Source: Coleofasciculus sp. FACHB-1120
GTDB taxonomy: Bacteria; Cyanobacteriota; Cyanobacteriia; Cyanobacteriales; FACHB-T130
Assembly (NCBI RefSeq): GCF_014698845.1
Contig: NZ_JACJTV010000007.1
Location: forward strand, 62,001-126,000
Direction of reading: 5' to 3'
DNA length: 64,000 bases
In this document: in pieces, positions 8,428 to 19,879 of the stretch
Numbering within the stretch: the stretch's first letter is position 1
How the letters are laid out: the number at the start of each line of letters is the position of its first letter
Made by a program: the position numbers and the translations under genes
Notes under the pieces: model-generated
What the model was told of the DNA's origin: nothing
The model's database searches: none
The model's input: the letters and a program-made list of their open reading frames with translations, nothing else

Positions 8428-11400
8428 TCAAACAGTCATCAGAGGCTGAACACGAGCCGGAAACCCAGCCGAATTGAGCGCCTCGACAGCCGTGTTGTGG
8501 TCTTGCACCCAGAATTGACGACCGAGGCGAACGGTTAAGTGCCGCTGTCCTCCTTTCACCGTTGCAATCACCGGGACATTTGCTTTGTCTTTATCCCCTG
8601 AGTGTTCCTGGAGATTGGTCATCAAGCGACGCTGTTCCGCAATGTCACCCGCTTGATGAGGTGTCAGTTCTACCATCACCATCCGCACTTGTTCAATGGG
8701 TTCTGTATCCTCAACGATTAGCTGAGTTTTATCGTCTCGCCTGTCTACTTTTCCCCAAATAATCAAGCGATTATCCACGACCAGATGTAAGTGAATGCGT
8801 TCGTAAGTTTTCGGGAAGACGACGGCTTCAGATTGGCCTGTTAAGTCTTCGATTTGCAAGATTGCCATGCGATCGCCCTTTTTGGTGACTATGGGTTTGA
8901 TCCCGCTGACGATCACAATGGCGCTAAGAGTAGTATCCTCCCGCTGGTCGCTGAGTTCGCTAAGATTAATCGGAGCGAGAATTTGAGCGGATTTCCGTAC
9001 AGATTTGAGGGGATGGTCAGAGACGTAGAAGCCTAGCAGTTCTTTCTCAAAATCTAACTTTTCCTTGTCAGAAAAATCAGGCACCGCTGAAGCCTTGGGA
9101 GCAGATTCAAAGCTACTTTCTGTTGTCGCGTTTCCAAAGTCAAAGAGATTTCCCTGACCGCTGGCTCGGTCTTTGGCGCGGTTTTGTCCCCAAGGGAGAA
9201 CCAGCTCAAGGTCTTTGCTTAATTGCTGTCGGTTGGGTTCGAGGGTATCAAACGCACCGCATTTGATTAGAGCTTCTAAAGCGCGGCTGTTAACTGTACG
9301 AAGATCCACGCGATCGCACAAATCAGCCAAAGACTTAAAATTGCCCCCAGTTTCCCGTGCTGCCAAAAGGCACCGAATCGCCCCTTCTCCGACATTTCGG
9401 ACTGCCGACAATCCGAATAAAATACTAGTTTGCAGCGGTGTAAAATCAACCCCCGATCGATTAATATCCGGCGGCTCCACTTGAATATTCATACTCAAAC
9501 AAGTGGTGATGTATTTTTGCACCTTATCCTGGTCGCCACTGTTAGAAGTCAGCAGCGCCGCCATGTATTCAACTGGAAAATTTGCCTTTAAATATGCCGT
9601 TTGATAAGTTACATAAGCATAAGCAGTTGAATGGGATTTATTGAAGCAATATTCAGCAAATTTAACCATCTGCTCGAATAAATCTTCAGCAATCTTTTCT
9701 TTTACCCCATTTTTAGCAGCTCCATCAATAAAGGCTTCTCGATGCTTTTGCATTTCCGAAACCTTCTTTTTGCCCATCGATCTTCTCAATAAATCTGCTT
9801 GGCCTAGAGAATATCCTGCTAAATCCTGAGCCATTTTCATGATTTGTTCTTGATAAACAAGAACAGCATAGGTTTCTTGCAGAATTGGCTCTAATAAGGG
9901 ATCGACATACTTGATTTCTTCTCTACCATGCTTGCGGTTAATAAATAGGGGAATCAGACCCGCATCTAATGGCCCCGGTCGATAGAGAGCGAGAATGGAG
10001 GAAATGTCTTCGATGCTGGAAGGCTTTAGGTCACGTACAATCTGCCGCATCCCGGAAGATTCTAATTGGAAGATGCCTTCTAATTCACCTTTTTCTAAGA
10101 CTTCGTAGGTTTTCTGAATATCTAGGGGTAATTTTTTTACTTCACTTTTGGCTAAGATTTTCTGAGCTTTTCTTTCTTCCAGTGGGAGTTGATCGGGATC
10201 GAGCGTAATATTTTTATTTTGCTTAATTAGATCGATGCTTTTCTGGATCATGGTTAGGTTCCTTAACCCCAGAAAGTCCATCTTCAATAATCCCAGTGAT
10301 TCCAAGTCTTCCATGAAATACTGGGTAATGACTGAGCCGTCGTTATTTCGTTGCAGCGGCACAATTTGATCTAAAGGTTCTGCTGAAATCACGACTCCCG
10401 CTGCGTGTACCCCAAAAGTTTTATTCGTTCCTTCAATTCGTATCGCCATATCAAGCCAATGGCGAACGATGGGGTCATTCTCGTATTTTTCTTTAAACTC
10501 TGGTGCGGGGGTATCATCCGAAATCATCACCTTGAGTTTTGTTGGCTTACCTCGCACCACTGGGATCAGCTTTGCCATTTTGTCTGCATCCCCATAGGGA
10601 ATATTCAACACTCTGGCGACATCTTTTAAGACAGCTTTAGACGTGAGGCGGTTAAAGGTAATAATCTGCGCCACCCTATCCGTGCCATATTTTTGGGTGA
10701 CATATTCAATCACTTTGTCCCGTTGTTCAATGCAGAAATCTGTATCAATATCCGGCATGGATTTCCGTTCGGGGTTCAAAAATCGCTCGAATAGTAACCC
10801 ATGATGGACAGGATCGATATTAGTAATTTTTAAGGCATAAGCAACTAGAGAACCTGCCGCAGAACCGCGACCAGGCCCCACAGGAATGTTATTATCTCTG
10901 GCATATTTGATATAGTCCCAAACAACTAAAAAGTAAGTTGAAAATCCCATCTGTTGCATCATTTTCAACTCATATTCCAGCCGCTCTTTGTAGATGGGAT
11001 CGACTTCAGCACGAGAGCGATAACCAAACCGTTCTAAAAGACCTTTCCAGGTAACATCTTCGAGAAAAGTATCGGCGGTGTAGTCGGCTGGGATGGGATA
11101 ATCGGGAAGACGAGGCTCACCAAGGATGTTGTAAGGTTGAACTTTGTCTGCGACTTCTAGGGTATTTGCGATCGCTTCCTCAATTACGTCGTCCGGTAGA
11201 TGATCTCGAAACAGATATTTCATCTCATCAGCGGACTTCAGATATTCAGTACCGCTGTAGCGCATCCGATTATCTTCAGAAATCAGTTTTCCGGTCTGAA
11301 TACATAACAAGGCGTCGTGAGCTTCGACATCGTTGCAGGAAATAAAATGGGAATCATTTGTCGCAACAATTTTAATGTCTAGTTCCCGTGCAATTTTTAC

Positions 11401-11973
11401 AATCTCAACGTTAACTGTTCGGTCTTCTTGAGAACCGTGATCTTGAATTTCTAAATAAAAATCGTCACCGAAAACATCTTTATACCACTGGGCAGTTCTG
11501 CGAGCCACATCGGGTCGGCGTTGAAGAATTGCTTGGGGGATTTCGCCGCCCAAACAAGCACTGGTGACGATTAAACCTTCGTGGTATTCAGCTAATAATT
11601 CTTTGTTGATACAAGGACGGGCAAAAATACCTTTTCCCTGATAACCTTTGAGATGAGAAATTGTCGTTAACTTAACTAAATTTTTATAGCCTTTTGTATT
11701 TTTCGCTAAAACAACTTGGTGATATTTTTTTCTACCGCGCTTTTGTTCTTCGATATCACCATTCACGACATACATTTCATTGCCAATAATTGGCTTAATT
11801 GTTTTGCCGCGACAAACTTTTATTAGCTCAATCGCGCCATACATAACACCGTGATCCGTGAGCGCGATCGCAGGCATCCCCAATTTCAATGCTTGATCGA
11901 CCAGTTCTGGTAACTGACTGGCACCATCCAGCAAACTATAATCACTATGAACGTGCAAACCAACAAAAGACAT
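8428..11973 (-). CDS. dnaE: DNA polymerase III subunit alpha (DnaE), uninterrupted
   Basis: This is the catalytic subunit of the replicative polymerase. The 1181 residues begin with a PHP domain ([12 protein letters not shown] near residue 7), continue with the polymerase core including the catalytic PDIDTDF near residue 408, then the helix-hairpin-helix region and the OB fold (from about residue 1000). In many cyanobacteria dnaE is split into two genes joined by a split intein inserted between AEY and CFNKSHS. Here that junction (Y775/C776, bases 9646-9651) is continuous and neither intein half is present. ATG 11971-11973 gives the expected N-terminus. The convergent neighbour is a protein kinase. 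Confidence 0.95.
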   Translation of the reverse strand: MSFVGLHVHSDYSLLDGASQLPELVDQALKLGMPAIALTDHGVMYGAIELIKVCRGKTIKPIIGNEMYVVNGDIEEQKRGRKKYHQVVLAKNTKGYKNLVKLTTISHLKGYQGKGIFARPCINKELLAEYHEGLIVTSACLGGEIPQAILQRRPDVARRTAQWYKDVFGDDFYLEIQDHGSQEDRTVNVEIVKIARELDIKIVATNDSHFISCNDVEAHDALLCIQTGKLISEDNRMRYSGTEYLKSADEMKYLFRDHLPDDVIEEAIANTLEVADKVQPYNILGEPRLPDYPIPADYTADTFLEDVTWKGLLERFGYRSRAEVDPIYKERLEYELKMMQQMGFSTYFLVVWDYIKYARDNNIPVGPGRGSAAGSLVAYALKITNIDPVHHGLLFERFLNPERKSMPDIDTDFCIEQRDKVIEYVTQKYGTDRVAQIITFNRLTSKAVLKDVARVLNIPYGDADKMAKLIPVVRGKPTKLKVMISDDTPAPEFKEKYENDPIVRHWLDMAIRIEGTNKTFGVHAAGVVISAEPLDQIVPLQRNNDGSVITQYFMEDLESLGLLKMDFLGLRNLTMIQKSIDLIKQNKNITLDPDQLPLEERKAQKILAKSEVKKLPLDIQKTYEVLEKGELEGIFQLESSGMRQIVRDLKPSSIEDISSILALYRPGPLDAGLIPLFINRKHGREEIKYVDPLLEPILQETYAVLVYQEQIMKMAQDLAGYSLGQADLLRRSMGKKKVSEMQKHREAFIDGAAKNGVKEKIAEDLFEQMVKFAEYCFNKSHSTAYAYVTYQTAYLKANFPVEYMAALLTSNSGDQDKVQKYITTCLSMNIQVEPPDINRSGVDFTPLQTSILFGLSAVRNVGEGAIRCLLAARETGGNFKSLADLCDRVDLRTVNSRALEALIKCGAFDTLEPNRQQLSKDLELVLPWGQNRAKDRASGQGNLFDFGNATTESSFESAPKASAVPDFSDKEKLDFEKELLGFYVSDHPLKSVRKSAQILAPINLSELSDQREDTTLSAIVIVSGIKPIVTKKGDRMAILQIEDLTGQSEAVVFPKTYERIHLHLVVDNRLIIWGKVDRRDDKTQLIVEDTEPIEQVRMVMVELTPHQAGDIAEQRRLMTNLQEHSGDKDKANVPVIATVKGGQRHLTVRLGRQFWVQDHNTAVEALNSAGFPARVQPLMTV

Positions 11974-12052
11974 ATTTGGTAATCGCTAATAGGGAATGGG
12001 AAATGGGTAATCAGTAATGTGAATAAACAACGACCGATTACCCGTTACCTAT

Positions 12053-13510
12053 CTAGAGTTTTGGGGTGCGTAGATGCCAATCGGTTGCTTGCTCATAGGC
12101 ATGAGCGACTTGCAATAGCAAATCTTCTCGCAACACATTACTCATCATCTGTATGCCAATCGGTAATCCCTGGTCATCGAATCCACAAGGTAAACTCAAT
12201 CCAGGCAAACCTGCGAGATTCAAAGGAATCGTCATCAGGTCATTTAAATACATACTCAAGGGATCTTCTGTTTTTTCCCCTGCTTTGAATGCGGTGGTAG
12301 GAGCAGTGGGAGACACTAAAATATCAACTCTTTCAAAAGCCCGCTGGAAGTCTTGTTTAATCAAAGTGCGGACTTTTTGCGCTTTGAGATAGTAGGCGTC
12401 GTAATATCCCGCCGAGAGCGCATAAGTGCCTAACATGATCCGCCGTTTGACTTCGGTGCCAAAACCACTGGAGCGAGTCTGAGTATACATTGACAATAGA
12501 TTGTCCGCGTCAGGCGTCCGGAAGCCATACTTCACGCCGTCGTAACGGGCGAGATTGGCGGATGCCTCAGAAGGAGCAATGATGTAATAGGTAGGCAAAC
12601 CGTAGCGGAAGCGAGGACAGGAAATTTCTTGAATTTCGGCTCCTAAGTCTTGCAGCTGCTCAATCGCTTTTGTAACTGCCTGCCAGACGCAGGAGTCTAC
12701 ACCTTCGCCAAAAGTTTCTTTAATAAAACCTACTCTCAGCTGACCTCTAGGTCTAAGGTCAGGTCGCAGGGATTTGGCGTAGTTGGGTATTTTAACGTCG
12801 AGACTGGTGGAGTCCTTGGGATCGTAACCCGCGATCGCTCCTAGTAAAATTGCCGCATCTTCGACTGTCCGCGCAAATGGCCCAATTTGGTCCAAAGAAG
12901 ACCCATAAGCAACCAGACCAAAACGGGAAACCAGCCCATAAGTCGGTTTTAACCCGACAACACCGCAGAAAGACGCTGGCTGACGGATAGACCCCCCTGT
13001 ATCGGAACCAAGAGACACCACACACTCTCTTGCCGCCACCGCTGCCGCCGAACCGCCAGACGATCCTCCCGGCACCCGCTGTAAATCCCAAGGGTTGGCG
13101 GTGACTTGATAGGCAGAGCTTTCCGTAGAACTGCCCATCGCAAACTCATCCATATTCGTTTTGCCCACCATCACCGCACCAGCATCTGCCAGTTTTTGGG
13201 TCACGGTTGACTCGTAGGAGGGGACAAAATTTTCCAAAATCCTGGAACCGCAAGTGGTGCGAATCCCCTGGGTACAGAGATTGTCCTTGATGCCAATGGG
13301 AATGCCAGCCAGCGGCCCAATTTCTTCACCAGCAGCGATTTTGGCATCCACAGCCTGAGCCTGTTCTAATGCTCTCTCTGCTGTCACGCTCAAAAAACTA
13401 TGCAATTTCGGCTCTAGTGCCTGAATGCGGTCTAAAGCTTCTTGAGTAAGTTCTACAGCGGAGCGTTCTTTACTAATGAGTTGTTTGTGCAACTCGCGGA
13501 TGGATGCCAT
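12053..13510 (-). CDS. gatA: Asp-tRNA(Asn)/Glu-tRNA(Gln) amidotransferase subunit A
   Basis: GatA releases ammonia from glutamine or asparagine so that the GatCAB complex can amidate misacylated tRNA. The 485-residue product is full length. The amidase-signature catalytic set is complete: K75 in PIGIKDN, S150 in the GGSSGGS loop and S174 in DTGGS. gatB and gatC are not adjacent, as is common in cyanobacteria. The start ATG 13508-13510 gives the typical beginning MASIREL. It lies 79 bp upstream of dnaE on the same strand, so read-through is possible, although a short inverted repeat in the gap may end the transcript. Confidence 0.95.
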   Translation of the reverse strand: MASIRELHKQLISKERSAVELTQEALDRIQALEPKLHSFLSVTAERALEQAQAVDAKIAAGEEIGPLAGIPIGIKDNLCTQGIRTTCGSRILENFVPSYESTVTQKLADAGAVMVGKTNMDEFAMGSSTESSAYQVTANPWDLQRVPGGSSGGSAAAVAARECVVSLGSDTGGSIRQPASFCGVVGLKPTYGLVSRFGLVAYGSSLDQIGPFARTVEDAAILLGAIAGYDPKDSTSLDVKIPNYAKSLRPDLRPRGQLRVGFIKETFGEGVDSCVWQAVTKAIEQLQDLGAEIQEISCPRFRYGLPTYYIIAPSEASANLARYDGVKYGFRTPDADNLLSMYTQTRSSGFGTEVKRRIMLGTYALSAGYYDAYYLKAQKVRTLIKQDFQRAFERVDILVSPTAPTTAFKAGEKTEDPLSMYLNDLMTIPLNLAGLPGLSLPCGFDDQGLPIGIQMMSNVLREDLLLQVAHAYEQATDWHLRTPKL

Positions 13511-13747
13511 GCTTTGCTTCTACCTTATAGTGACTCAAAGTCCAGATATTTAGTATAGGTCGTGGTTTAGACGCGATGGTTAATTCAGCAATTCTTTGGA
13601 ATTAGAAATTTTAGCAAGGAAGTTTGGCAAACCCTGAAATGCCGATCCGAAGGTTGTTTTATAGAAAACAGCGCTTCCCCAACCTTGCCCAATTACCTTC
13701 CAATTCGAGCATACTGGATCGTGTCAATCACACGCGCCAGGTCAATT

Positions 13748-14536
13748 ATGCGTCGATTTCAGTTTTGCGCGATCGCTCCCATGCGCTTTCTCGCTCAGAA
13801 AGTATTGAGACTCGCAACCCTATTGCTATTGTCTCTAACATTTTTCGGTTGGACACTTCCAGTGCAAGCCGCTACCCAAATTAGTCCTCGATTGGAAGAG
13901 CAAATTTTGCAGGTGATTCGTCAGCACCCAGAAGTAGTTCTGGAGTCGGTTCAGGCATATCAGCAACAACAACAACAGAAGCTAAGCCAAGCTCAGCAGT
14001 CATTTTTGCAGGAGTTCAAGACTAACCCCAAGGCAGTGATTGGTGCCTCTCCGACGACGGGAACCGAGTCGTCAAAGGTTGTGCTAATCGAATTTTCAGA
14101 CTTCCAATGTCCTTATTGTGCCCAAGCGCATGACACGCTAAAGGAGCTGATCGCAAAGCATCCGGATGAAGTGACTTTAGCTTACAAGCATTTTCCTCTC
14201 GCTCCGATCCATGCGGAAGCCATGCCAGCGGCTAAAGCGGCTTGGGCGGCAGAGCAGCAAGGTAAATTCTGGGAATATCATGATGCTTTATTTGCCAAGC
14301 AAGACAAATTGGGCGAGGAGTTGTATGTGGAGATTGCCCAAACACTCAATTTGGATTTAGAGCAATTTAACCGTGATCGCGCCAGCGATGCTGCTAGTGC
14401 TGCGATTGGACAGGATATTCAGCTAGCCGAGAGTTTAGGGCTTGCAGGCACTCCCTTTTTCTTGATCGATACTGAGACGTTCTCCGGCCCTATCCAACTG
14501 TCAGATATGGAAAATCTACTCACTGCTGCCAAGTAA
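13748..14536 (+). CDS. Exported DsbA-family thioredoxin-like protein
   Basis: A thiol-disulfide oxidoreductase of the DsbA/thioredoxin_4 family. From ATG 13748 it has 262 residues. A signal peptide with a long hydrophobic stretch ends at PVQA near residue 41. A Gln-rich helical linker follows, then the thioredoxin fold with active site CPYC (121-124) after FSDFQ. It probably acts in the periplasm on disulfide formation or reduction. The ORF is open back to 13685, but those residues would precede the signal peptide, so the downstream ATG is preferred; ATG 13781 is another option. The first residues resemble those of the CAP protein at 18293. Confidence 0.85.
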   Translation: MRRFQFCAIAPMRFLAQKVLRLATLLLLSLTFFGWTLPVQAATQISPRLEEQILQVIRQHPEVVLESVQAYQQQQQQKLSQAQQSFLQEFKTNPKAVIGASPTTGTESSKVVLIEFSDFQCPYCAQAHDTLKELIAKHPDEVTLAYKHFPLAPIHAEAMPAAKAAWAAEQQGKFWEYHDALFAKQDKLGEELYVEIAQTLNLDLEQFNRDRASDAASAAIGQDIQLAESLGLAGTPFFLIDTETFSGPIQLSDMENLLTAAK

Positions 14537-14617
14537 TTCCGGTGTCACCAAGATTGAATCTGGATTGAGCGTTTTAAGCGTTCATTGCCTTTGAGGGCTT
14601 CTGACAGCCTCAGTCAT

Positions 14618-17600
14618 TTAGTTCTGAGTTGAAAGAATGCCAGATTCCAGAGAGGCTGTCCCTTTGGTAACTAAAGGCAGTGTAATCAGAAACTCGGCTC
14701 CCTTACTGGGAGAAGAAATGCACTCCAGTTGACCACCATGTTTTTCGACGACCACTTGGTAGCTGATAGACAAGCCCAATCCGGTGCCTTTACCAATCGA
14801 CTTGGTGGTAAAGAAAGGTTCAAACAGGCGTTTTCTAACCGCTTCAGTCATCCCCCGTCCATTGTCAGCGATGCGGATTTGTACCTGCTGGGGGTTGAGT
14901 AACTGGGTATCAATGGTGATGCGGCTGGGATTTTCTTTGATATCCTCAGGCGATCGCTGTGCGTCCCGTTCGTCTAGAGCATCCATCGCGTTGGAAAGCA
15001 CATTCATAAACACCTGATTCAACTGACCGGCGTAGCATTCCACCAAGGGCAAATCTCCGTATTCCTTGATGATTTCAATGCCGCGACGTTCGGATTTATC
15101 TCTCAGGCGATTGTGCAGGATGGTCAGCGTGCTGTCAATTCCTTCGTGAATGTTGACAGGTTTCACTTCTGCCTCATCCATGCGCGAGAAGTTGCGGAGT
15201 GCCAACACAATCTTTTGAATTCGCTCAGCTCCGACTTTCATCGACGATAGCAGCTTGGGCAGGTCTTGCATCAGGAATTCTAGGTCAATTGCTTCAGCTT
15301 CTTCCTGAATTTCTGAATGCGGCTGCGGATAGTGCGTTTGATACAGTTCCAGCAACCTCAGCAAGTCTTGCATATAGTCGTTGGCATAAGTGAGGTTGCC
15401 GTAGATGAAGTTGACGGGGTTGTTAATCTCATGGGCAACCCCAGCCACTAACTGTCCCAGACTGGACATTTTTTCGGTTTGTACCAATTGCGCCTGAGTC
15501 TGCTGGAGTTCCTTGAGCGTTTGCTCTAACTCCTGCGCTTTAGTACGGGTTTGATTGTACAAATCTGCTTGGTTGAGCGCGATCGCAAACTGCTCAATCA
15601 CGACCTGTAACAACTCCACCTCGCTATCGTTCCAAAGACGCGGCTCGGTGCTGTGGCTACAGCAAATTGCGACAACCATCCCCCCAGGCAACTGAACGGG
15701 GATACCAAGCACTGCTCGCATTCCTAGAGTGCGTACAAATTCTCGCCAAGTGGGATCTTCTACCGTTTCGATATCTTCTATCCGTAAGGGTTCCAGCTTC
15801 AGAAGTTTGGTCGCTAACACACCAAATGCCGATGCGGGATAGCGTCCGGTCAAATCGGGTAGGTGAGCATGACGAACTTCCGGGGAAATTTCCCAGTACG
15901 GCTCCTCTACATTGCCGTGATACCAGCCAAGATGACACCGATCGGTCTGAAGGACTTGCTGGATTTCGTGCAATGTTGTTTCTAAGATGGCATCAAAGTC
16001 AAGAGAATTGCGAATTTGGTTGGTGAGGCGATTAATTAACTGTTCACGCTGTGCTTGCTCTTTTAGCTGCTGCGCGGACAATCGCAAGGCATCTTCTACC
16101 CGTTTGCGATCGCTAATATCCCTTGTTATGGCAACGATACCCAGAATATTACCTTGAGCATCCCGCCAAGGAGCTTTTGTCGTTAAAAAGGTGGTTTTGA
16201 TGTCACCATTAGAAACAACTTCCTCGTAAGCTTCAGCAACGCCTGCTTCCATAATCTGACGGTCTTTCGCCATGATTTGGTGGGCAAGGTCGGGAGGGAA
16301 CAGTTCAGAATCGTCTTTGCCAAGAATCTCCTCAATTGGCTTTGCAAAGAAGCTTGCCAGATTAGAGTTGAGCGCGATACAACGCCCCTGTTGATTTTTG
16401 ACGAAGATGAAGTCTGGTGTACTTTCCAAAATAGAGTTTAAGATGGCATTGCGTTCACGCAGGTCTGCTTCCGCTTGTTTGCGTTCGTCTTCGACGCGCT
16501 TGCGATCGCTAATATCCGTCGAAATCCCACCCAGCGCGTAAGGCACACCATCCTCATCCAGAATCGGGAAATGCACCGAAACGTATGTATGCAAACCATC
16601 TTCATGGGGGATAACTTCTTCTGAGACGATGGCTTTTCCCCCTGCCAGAATCCGTCGGTCGTTCTGTGTAAATTGCTGAGCCGTTTGTTGGGGAAACAAG
16701 TCGTAATTCGTCTTTCCTTTGATCTGCTCTCTGGTAATACCAAATAACCGTTCAAATTCCCGATTAACCCGAATGTGCCGTCCTTGAATATCTTTTAAAT
16801 AAATCACTGCCGGACAGTTATCGATAATCGCTTGTAGTTCTGCCTCGCTCTCTTTCAAAGCGGCTTCTGCCTGCTCTCGTTCTCGAATTTCGTCTTGCAG
16901 GTGTGCCACCACCGCTTGGAGTTCCTGAGTCCGTTCCTCGACTCGTTGTTCTAGCTCTAGCTTCCCTTGGTTCAGTGCTGCTTCCGCTTCCTTGCGCTCC
17001 GTGATATCTAGCAGCACCCCACAGAAGATGATTTCACCCTGATTGTTTTTCGTAGGGATAGAACTACCCTGCCACCAGCGTATCTCTCCATTCGGCTTGA
17101 TTAATCGCCCTTCATAGTGCCAAGGGATCGATTGCTCAATCGCTTCAGCGACCGACGCATAATAGCGTTCTAAGTCGTCAGGATGCACCTGACGAATGAA
17201 CGCGCCGAAATCTGCCATCACCACCTCAGCCGTCACGCCTAGGAGATTCCAGATTCCTTCGCTCATATAATCTACTTTCCAAACATCGTTCCGGTTCGTA
17301 AACTGGAAAATCACCCCAGGTAGATTCGCGGTGGTATTTCTAAATCGTGCCTCGTTCACAGCTAAAGCTGCCTCGGCTTGTTTACGCTCCGTGATATCTT
17401 CGGTTGCCAGGATGATGCCACCCATCACTCCGGTTTCATCTTGCCAAGGACGAATCTCCCACTTGCGCCAGCCAGTTGCGCCATCCGTTCGCTGAAACGG
17501 TTCTTCAACCAACATCTCGACTGCTTCGGTCAAACAGCGTTGGTATGCTGCCTGTAGTGGTTCCCAGTCCGTGGGGAAAACCTCAGGATGCGATCGCCCA

Positions 17601-17767
17601 ATAATTGCCTGTTGGTCCAGTCCCAAATCGCTCAACCACCGCTGGCTGAACAGCAAATAGTTGAGGTTGCAATCGAGAATGGCAGCAGCCAAGGGTAGGT
17701 TTTCGATGAATCGGAAACAAAGGCAATCGTGCTTCAGAGGGTTCAAAGCCGGGAAGTGCTGTTTCAT
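14618..17767 (-). CDS. Multi-PAS/GAF sensor histidine kinase, soluble
   Basis: A 1049-residue sensor kinase without membrane segments. In order: PAS (about 20-130), PAS with PAC (140-262), coiled coil (260-300), PAS (305-425), PAS (435-560), GAF (585-735), coiled coil, a dimerisation domain with the phospho-acceptor H779 in AHEINN, and an ATPase domain with the N box near NVLSNAMDALD, DNGRGM and GTGLGLS. There is no receiver domain and no response-regulator gene nearby. Its transmitter is closely similar to those of the two kinases at 26254 and 31224. The signals sensed are unknown; the GAF lacks an obvious bilin-binding Cys. Confidence 0.9.
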   Translation of the reverse strand: MKQHFPALNPLKHDCLCFRFIENLPLAAAILDCNLNYLLFSQRWLSDLGLDQQAIIGRSHPEVFPTDWEPLQAAYQRCLTEAVEMLVEEPFQRTDGATGWRKWEIRPWQDETGVMGGIILATEDITERKQAEAALAVNEARFRNTTANLPGVIFQFTNRNDVWKVDYMSEGIWNLLGVTAEVVMADFGAFIRQVHPDDLERYYASVAEAIEQSIPWHYEGRLIKPNGEIRWWQGSSIPTKNNQGEIIFCGVLLDITERKEAEAALNQGKLELEQRVEERTQELQAVVAHLQDEIREREQAEAALKESEAELQAIIDNCPAVIYLKDIQGRHIRVNREFERLFGITREQIKGKTNYDLFPQQTAQQFTQNDRRILAGGKAIVSEEVIPHEDGLHTYVSVHFPILDEDGVPYALGGISTDISDRKRVEDERKQAEADLRERNAILNSILESTPDFIFVKNQQGRCIALNSNLASFFAKPIEEILGKDDSELFPPDLAHQIMAKDRQIMEAGVAEAYEEVVSNGDIKTTFLTTKAPWRDAQGNILGIVAITRDISDRKRVEDALRLSAQQLKEQAQREQLINRLTNQIRNSLDFDAILETTLHEIQQVLQTDRCHLGWYHGNVEEPYWEISPEVRHAHLPDLTGRYPASAFGVLATKLLKLEPLRIEDIETVEDPTWREFVRTLGMRAVLGIPVQLPGGMVVAICCSHSTEPRLWNDSEVELLQVVIEQFAIALNQADLYNQTRTKAQELEQTLKELQQTQAQLVQTEKMSSLGQLVAGVAHEINNPVNFIYGNLTYANDYMQDLLRLLELYQTHYPQPHSEIQEEAEAIDLEFLMQDLPKLLSSMKVGAERIQKIVLALRNFSRMDEAEVKPVNIHEGIDSTLTILHNRLRDKSERRGIEIIKEYGDLPLVECYAGQLNQVFMNVLSNAMDALDERDAQRSPEDIKENPSRITIDTQLLNPQQVQIRIADNGRGMTEAVRKRLFEPFFTTKSIGKGTGLGLSISYQVVVEKHGGQLECISSPSKGAEFLITLPLVTKGTASLESGILSTQN

Positions 17768-18292
17768 GAATTAGGGGTTGTTCCTACACTGGGCAGTATC
17801 TAATACTGGGACTTCTCAGCCTCCCCATCTGCATACCAAAGTGCATGATGACAAAGAGGATTCAATATCTAGAGTTCCCTTCACACAAAGGCTAGTAACA
17901 TTTGTTGAAATAACGAATTGCAAAAAAACGAGAAGAATTCTGCGTATATAGATAAGTTTTATCGCTGGCAAATACAAGTGATAGGCCTGCTACCACTACA
18001 CCTTACCAGCGCCCTAAATTCTGAATCAGTTCAGCACAAGAATTTTATTGTGTCAGATGATACGAACTTGCTGAACGCGCCTTCCAAGCTAACTTCAAGG
18101 CTAAGTAGTACGCGATCGCACCGATGACATCGACTGTAACGCGATTCAAAATGAAACTCAGTTAGCACAAACACTGAAAATTTTAGGCGATCCCCTCGCG
18201 GTCAAAAATGGGGAAACTTTCTCGTCGGGTGCTGTCTATTTATCTAATACGGACAGTTTATCAACTCGTGACAGCGAGTCTTAAAGTAAATT
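17768..18292. other. Divergent intergenic region, includes an open frame without a start
   Basis: This 525-bp region separates the minus-strand kinase from the plus-strand CAP gene. The plus-strand frame 18105-18284 is open for 59 codons with coding-like composition (contains TLKILGDPLAVKNG) but has no ATG, GTG or TTG after the preceding stop. It may be a gene remnant or chance. The rest is A/T-rich and featureless to me. Confidence 0.4.
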
Positions 18293-19009
18293 ATGCGTCG
18301 AATTCAATTTTGGGCATTTGCCCCCATCGTCCTACTCGCTACATTCTTTCCTGGGATCGTTCAAGCGCGGCAGTCTGTGGCAAATGTTAGCGGTAATATT
18401 GTCCCCATTGGTCTTGCTCAAGAAGGATCTCTGTTGTTGGCGCAGGCAAATACGCTCTCACCTCTAGAACAAGCAGTGATTGCTGAAATGAATCAGGCGC
18501 GGAAAAATCCCGCCGCCTATGCCGCCGTGCTGGAGAATTGGAAAAAACGCTTCCAGGGTAAGCAAGTCAGAATGTCTGGAAATGTCTTTTTACAAACCCA
18601 AGAAGGCGTCAAAGCCGTCGATGAAGCGATTCGCTTTCTGAAATCCACTCGTCCTCTCCCACCTCTAAGTGCATCGAAAGGGATGTCATTGGGGGCTAGA
18701 GATCATGTGAAAGACCAAGGACCAAAAGGTAAGGTCGGTCACAATGGGAGCGATCGCAGCGATCCGTTTTCTCGTATCAACCGCTACGGTTCCTGGCAAA
18801 CCACCGCAGCCGAAAATATTAGTTACGGCTCTGACACGGCTCAATCTATCGTGATGCAGTTAATCATTGATGATGGAGTTCCGAATCGCGGTCACAGGAA
18901 AAACATTTTCAACCCCGCCTTCCGAGTTGCCGGAGTAGCTTTTGGGTCTCACGCAAAATATAAATCCATGTGCGTGATTACCTATGCTGGAGGATATAAA
19001 GAGAAATAG
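18293..19009 (+). CDS. Secreted CAP-domain (SCP/PR-1-like) protein
   Basis: A 238-residue protein with a signal peptide (hydrophobic core to about residue 21, likely cut at VQA near 24-26) and a CAP domain from about residue 55. Recognisable parts are [20 protein letters not shown], then [36 protein letters not shown] and GHRKNIF near the end. Bacterial CAP proteins are extracellular, and their function is mostly unknown. The next gene starts 5 bp after its stop codon, so the two are very likely co-transcribed. ATG 18293 gives the complete signal peptide. Confidence 0.85.
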   Translation: MRRIQFWAFAPIVLLATFFPGIVQARQSVANVSGNIVPIGLAQEGSLLLAQANTLSPLEQAVIAEMNQARKNPAAYAAVLENWKKRFQGKQVRMSGNVFLQTQEGVKAVDEAIRFLKSTRPLPPLSASKGMSLGARDHVKDQGPKGKVGHNGSDRSDPFSRINRYGSWQTTAAENISYGSDTAQSIVMQLIIDDGVPNRGHRKNIFNPAFRVAGVAFGSHAKYKSMCVITYAGGYKEK

Positions 19010-19014
19010 GCTTC

Positions 19015-19866
19015 ATGGATCACTCGTCCTCCTCATCTCATCTCCTCAGCGTTCTGTGCCAGGGAAAAGGCTTTCCGATTCTCTGTCTACACGGTCATCC
19101 GGGTTTAGGCAGCAGTATGTCTGTCTTCACTAACCACTTATCCCAAAAATTCCAAACTTTTGCTCCTGACCTCCGGGGATACGGTAACAGTCGCATTAAT
19201 GGAAATTTCACGATGGAAGACCATTTGACCGATTTGGAGGCGCTTCTAGACCGCTTCCAGATTGAGCGTTGCCTATTACTGGGATGGTCTTTAGGAGGAA
19301 TTTTGGCGATGGAGCTGGCGCTGAGGCTACCAGAGCGAGTCACGGGTTTGATTTTGATTGCCACAGCAGCACGCCCCCGTGGGAATCATCCGCCAATCAG
19401 TTGGCAGGATAATTTGTACACGGGGGTTGCTTCGATTGTGAATCGGGTACAGCCTGGGTGGGAGTGGAATATCGAGACCTTTGGGAAGCGATCGCTCTAT
19501 CGCTACCTGATCGGACAACACACTCCCGGCACCTACCGCTACCTCGCCTTAGAAGCGATGTCAGCTTACCTGCAAACCTCAGCGGCGGCAACACGGGCAC
19601 TCAACACTGCTCTGAGAGCTGGTTACAACCGATTGCCAGACATCCAGCACATCCAGTGTCCGAGTTTGATGCTGGCAGGAGCAAGCGATCGCCACATCAC
19701 TCCTGAGTCAAGTTTAGAAACGGCTCATCACCTCAAGGATTGCCAATGGCATTGCTACCCGAATACCGCTCATTTATTTCCCTGGGAAATTCCCGAACAG
19801 GTACTGCGGGATATTGACTCCTGGCTCGATAGCCATCCGCAAGTCACAATGCCAGAGAGAGTATAG
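19015..19866 (+). CDS. Alpha/beta hydrolase
   Basis: A 283-residue alpha/beta-hydrolase-fold protein of the epoxide-hydrolase/lipase-like group. The oxyanion motif HGHPGLG occurs near residue 27, DLRGYGNS near 59, and the nucleophile elbow GWSLGG near 93. The acid appears in the ASDRH segment near 227, and the catalytic His is probably in NTAHLFPWE near 249. No signal peptide is seen, so it is cytosolic, unlike the exported CAP protein it follows by 5 bp. The substrate cannot be told from sequence. Confidence 0.85.
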   Translation: MDHSSSSSHLLSVLCQGKGFPILCLHGHPGLGSSMSVFTNHLSQKFQTFAPDLRGYGNSRINGNFTMEDHLTDLEALLDRFQIERCLLLGWSLGGILAMELALRLPERVTGLILIATAARPRGNHPPISWQDNLYTGVASIVNRVQPGWEWNIETFGKRSLYRYLIGQHTPGTYRYLALEAMSAYLQTSAAATRALNTALRAGYNRLPDIQHIQCPSLMLAGASDRHITPESSLETAHHLKDCQWHCYPNTAHLFPWEIPEQVLRDIDSWLDSHPQVTMPERV

Positions 19867-19879
19867 ATACCATCCCATC

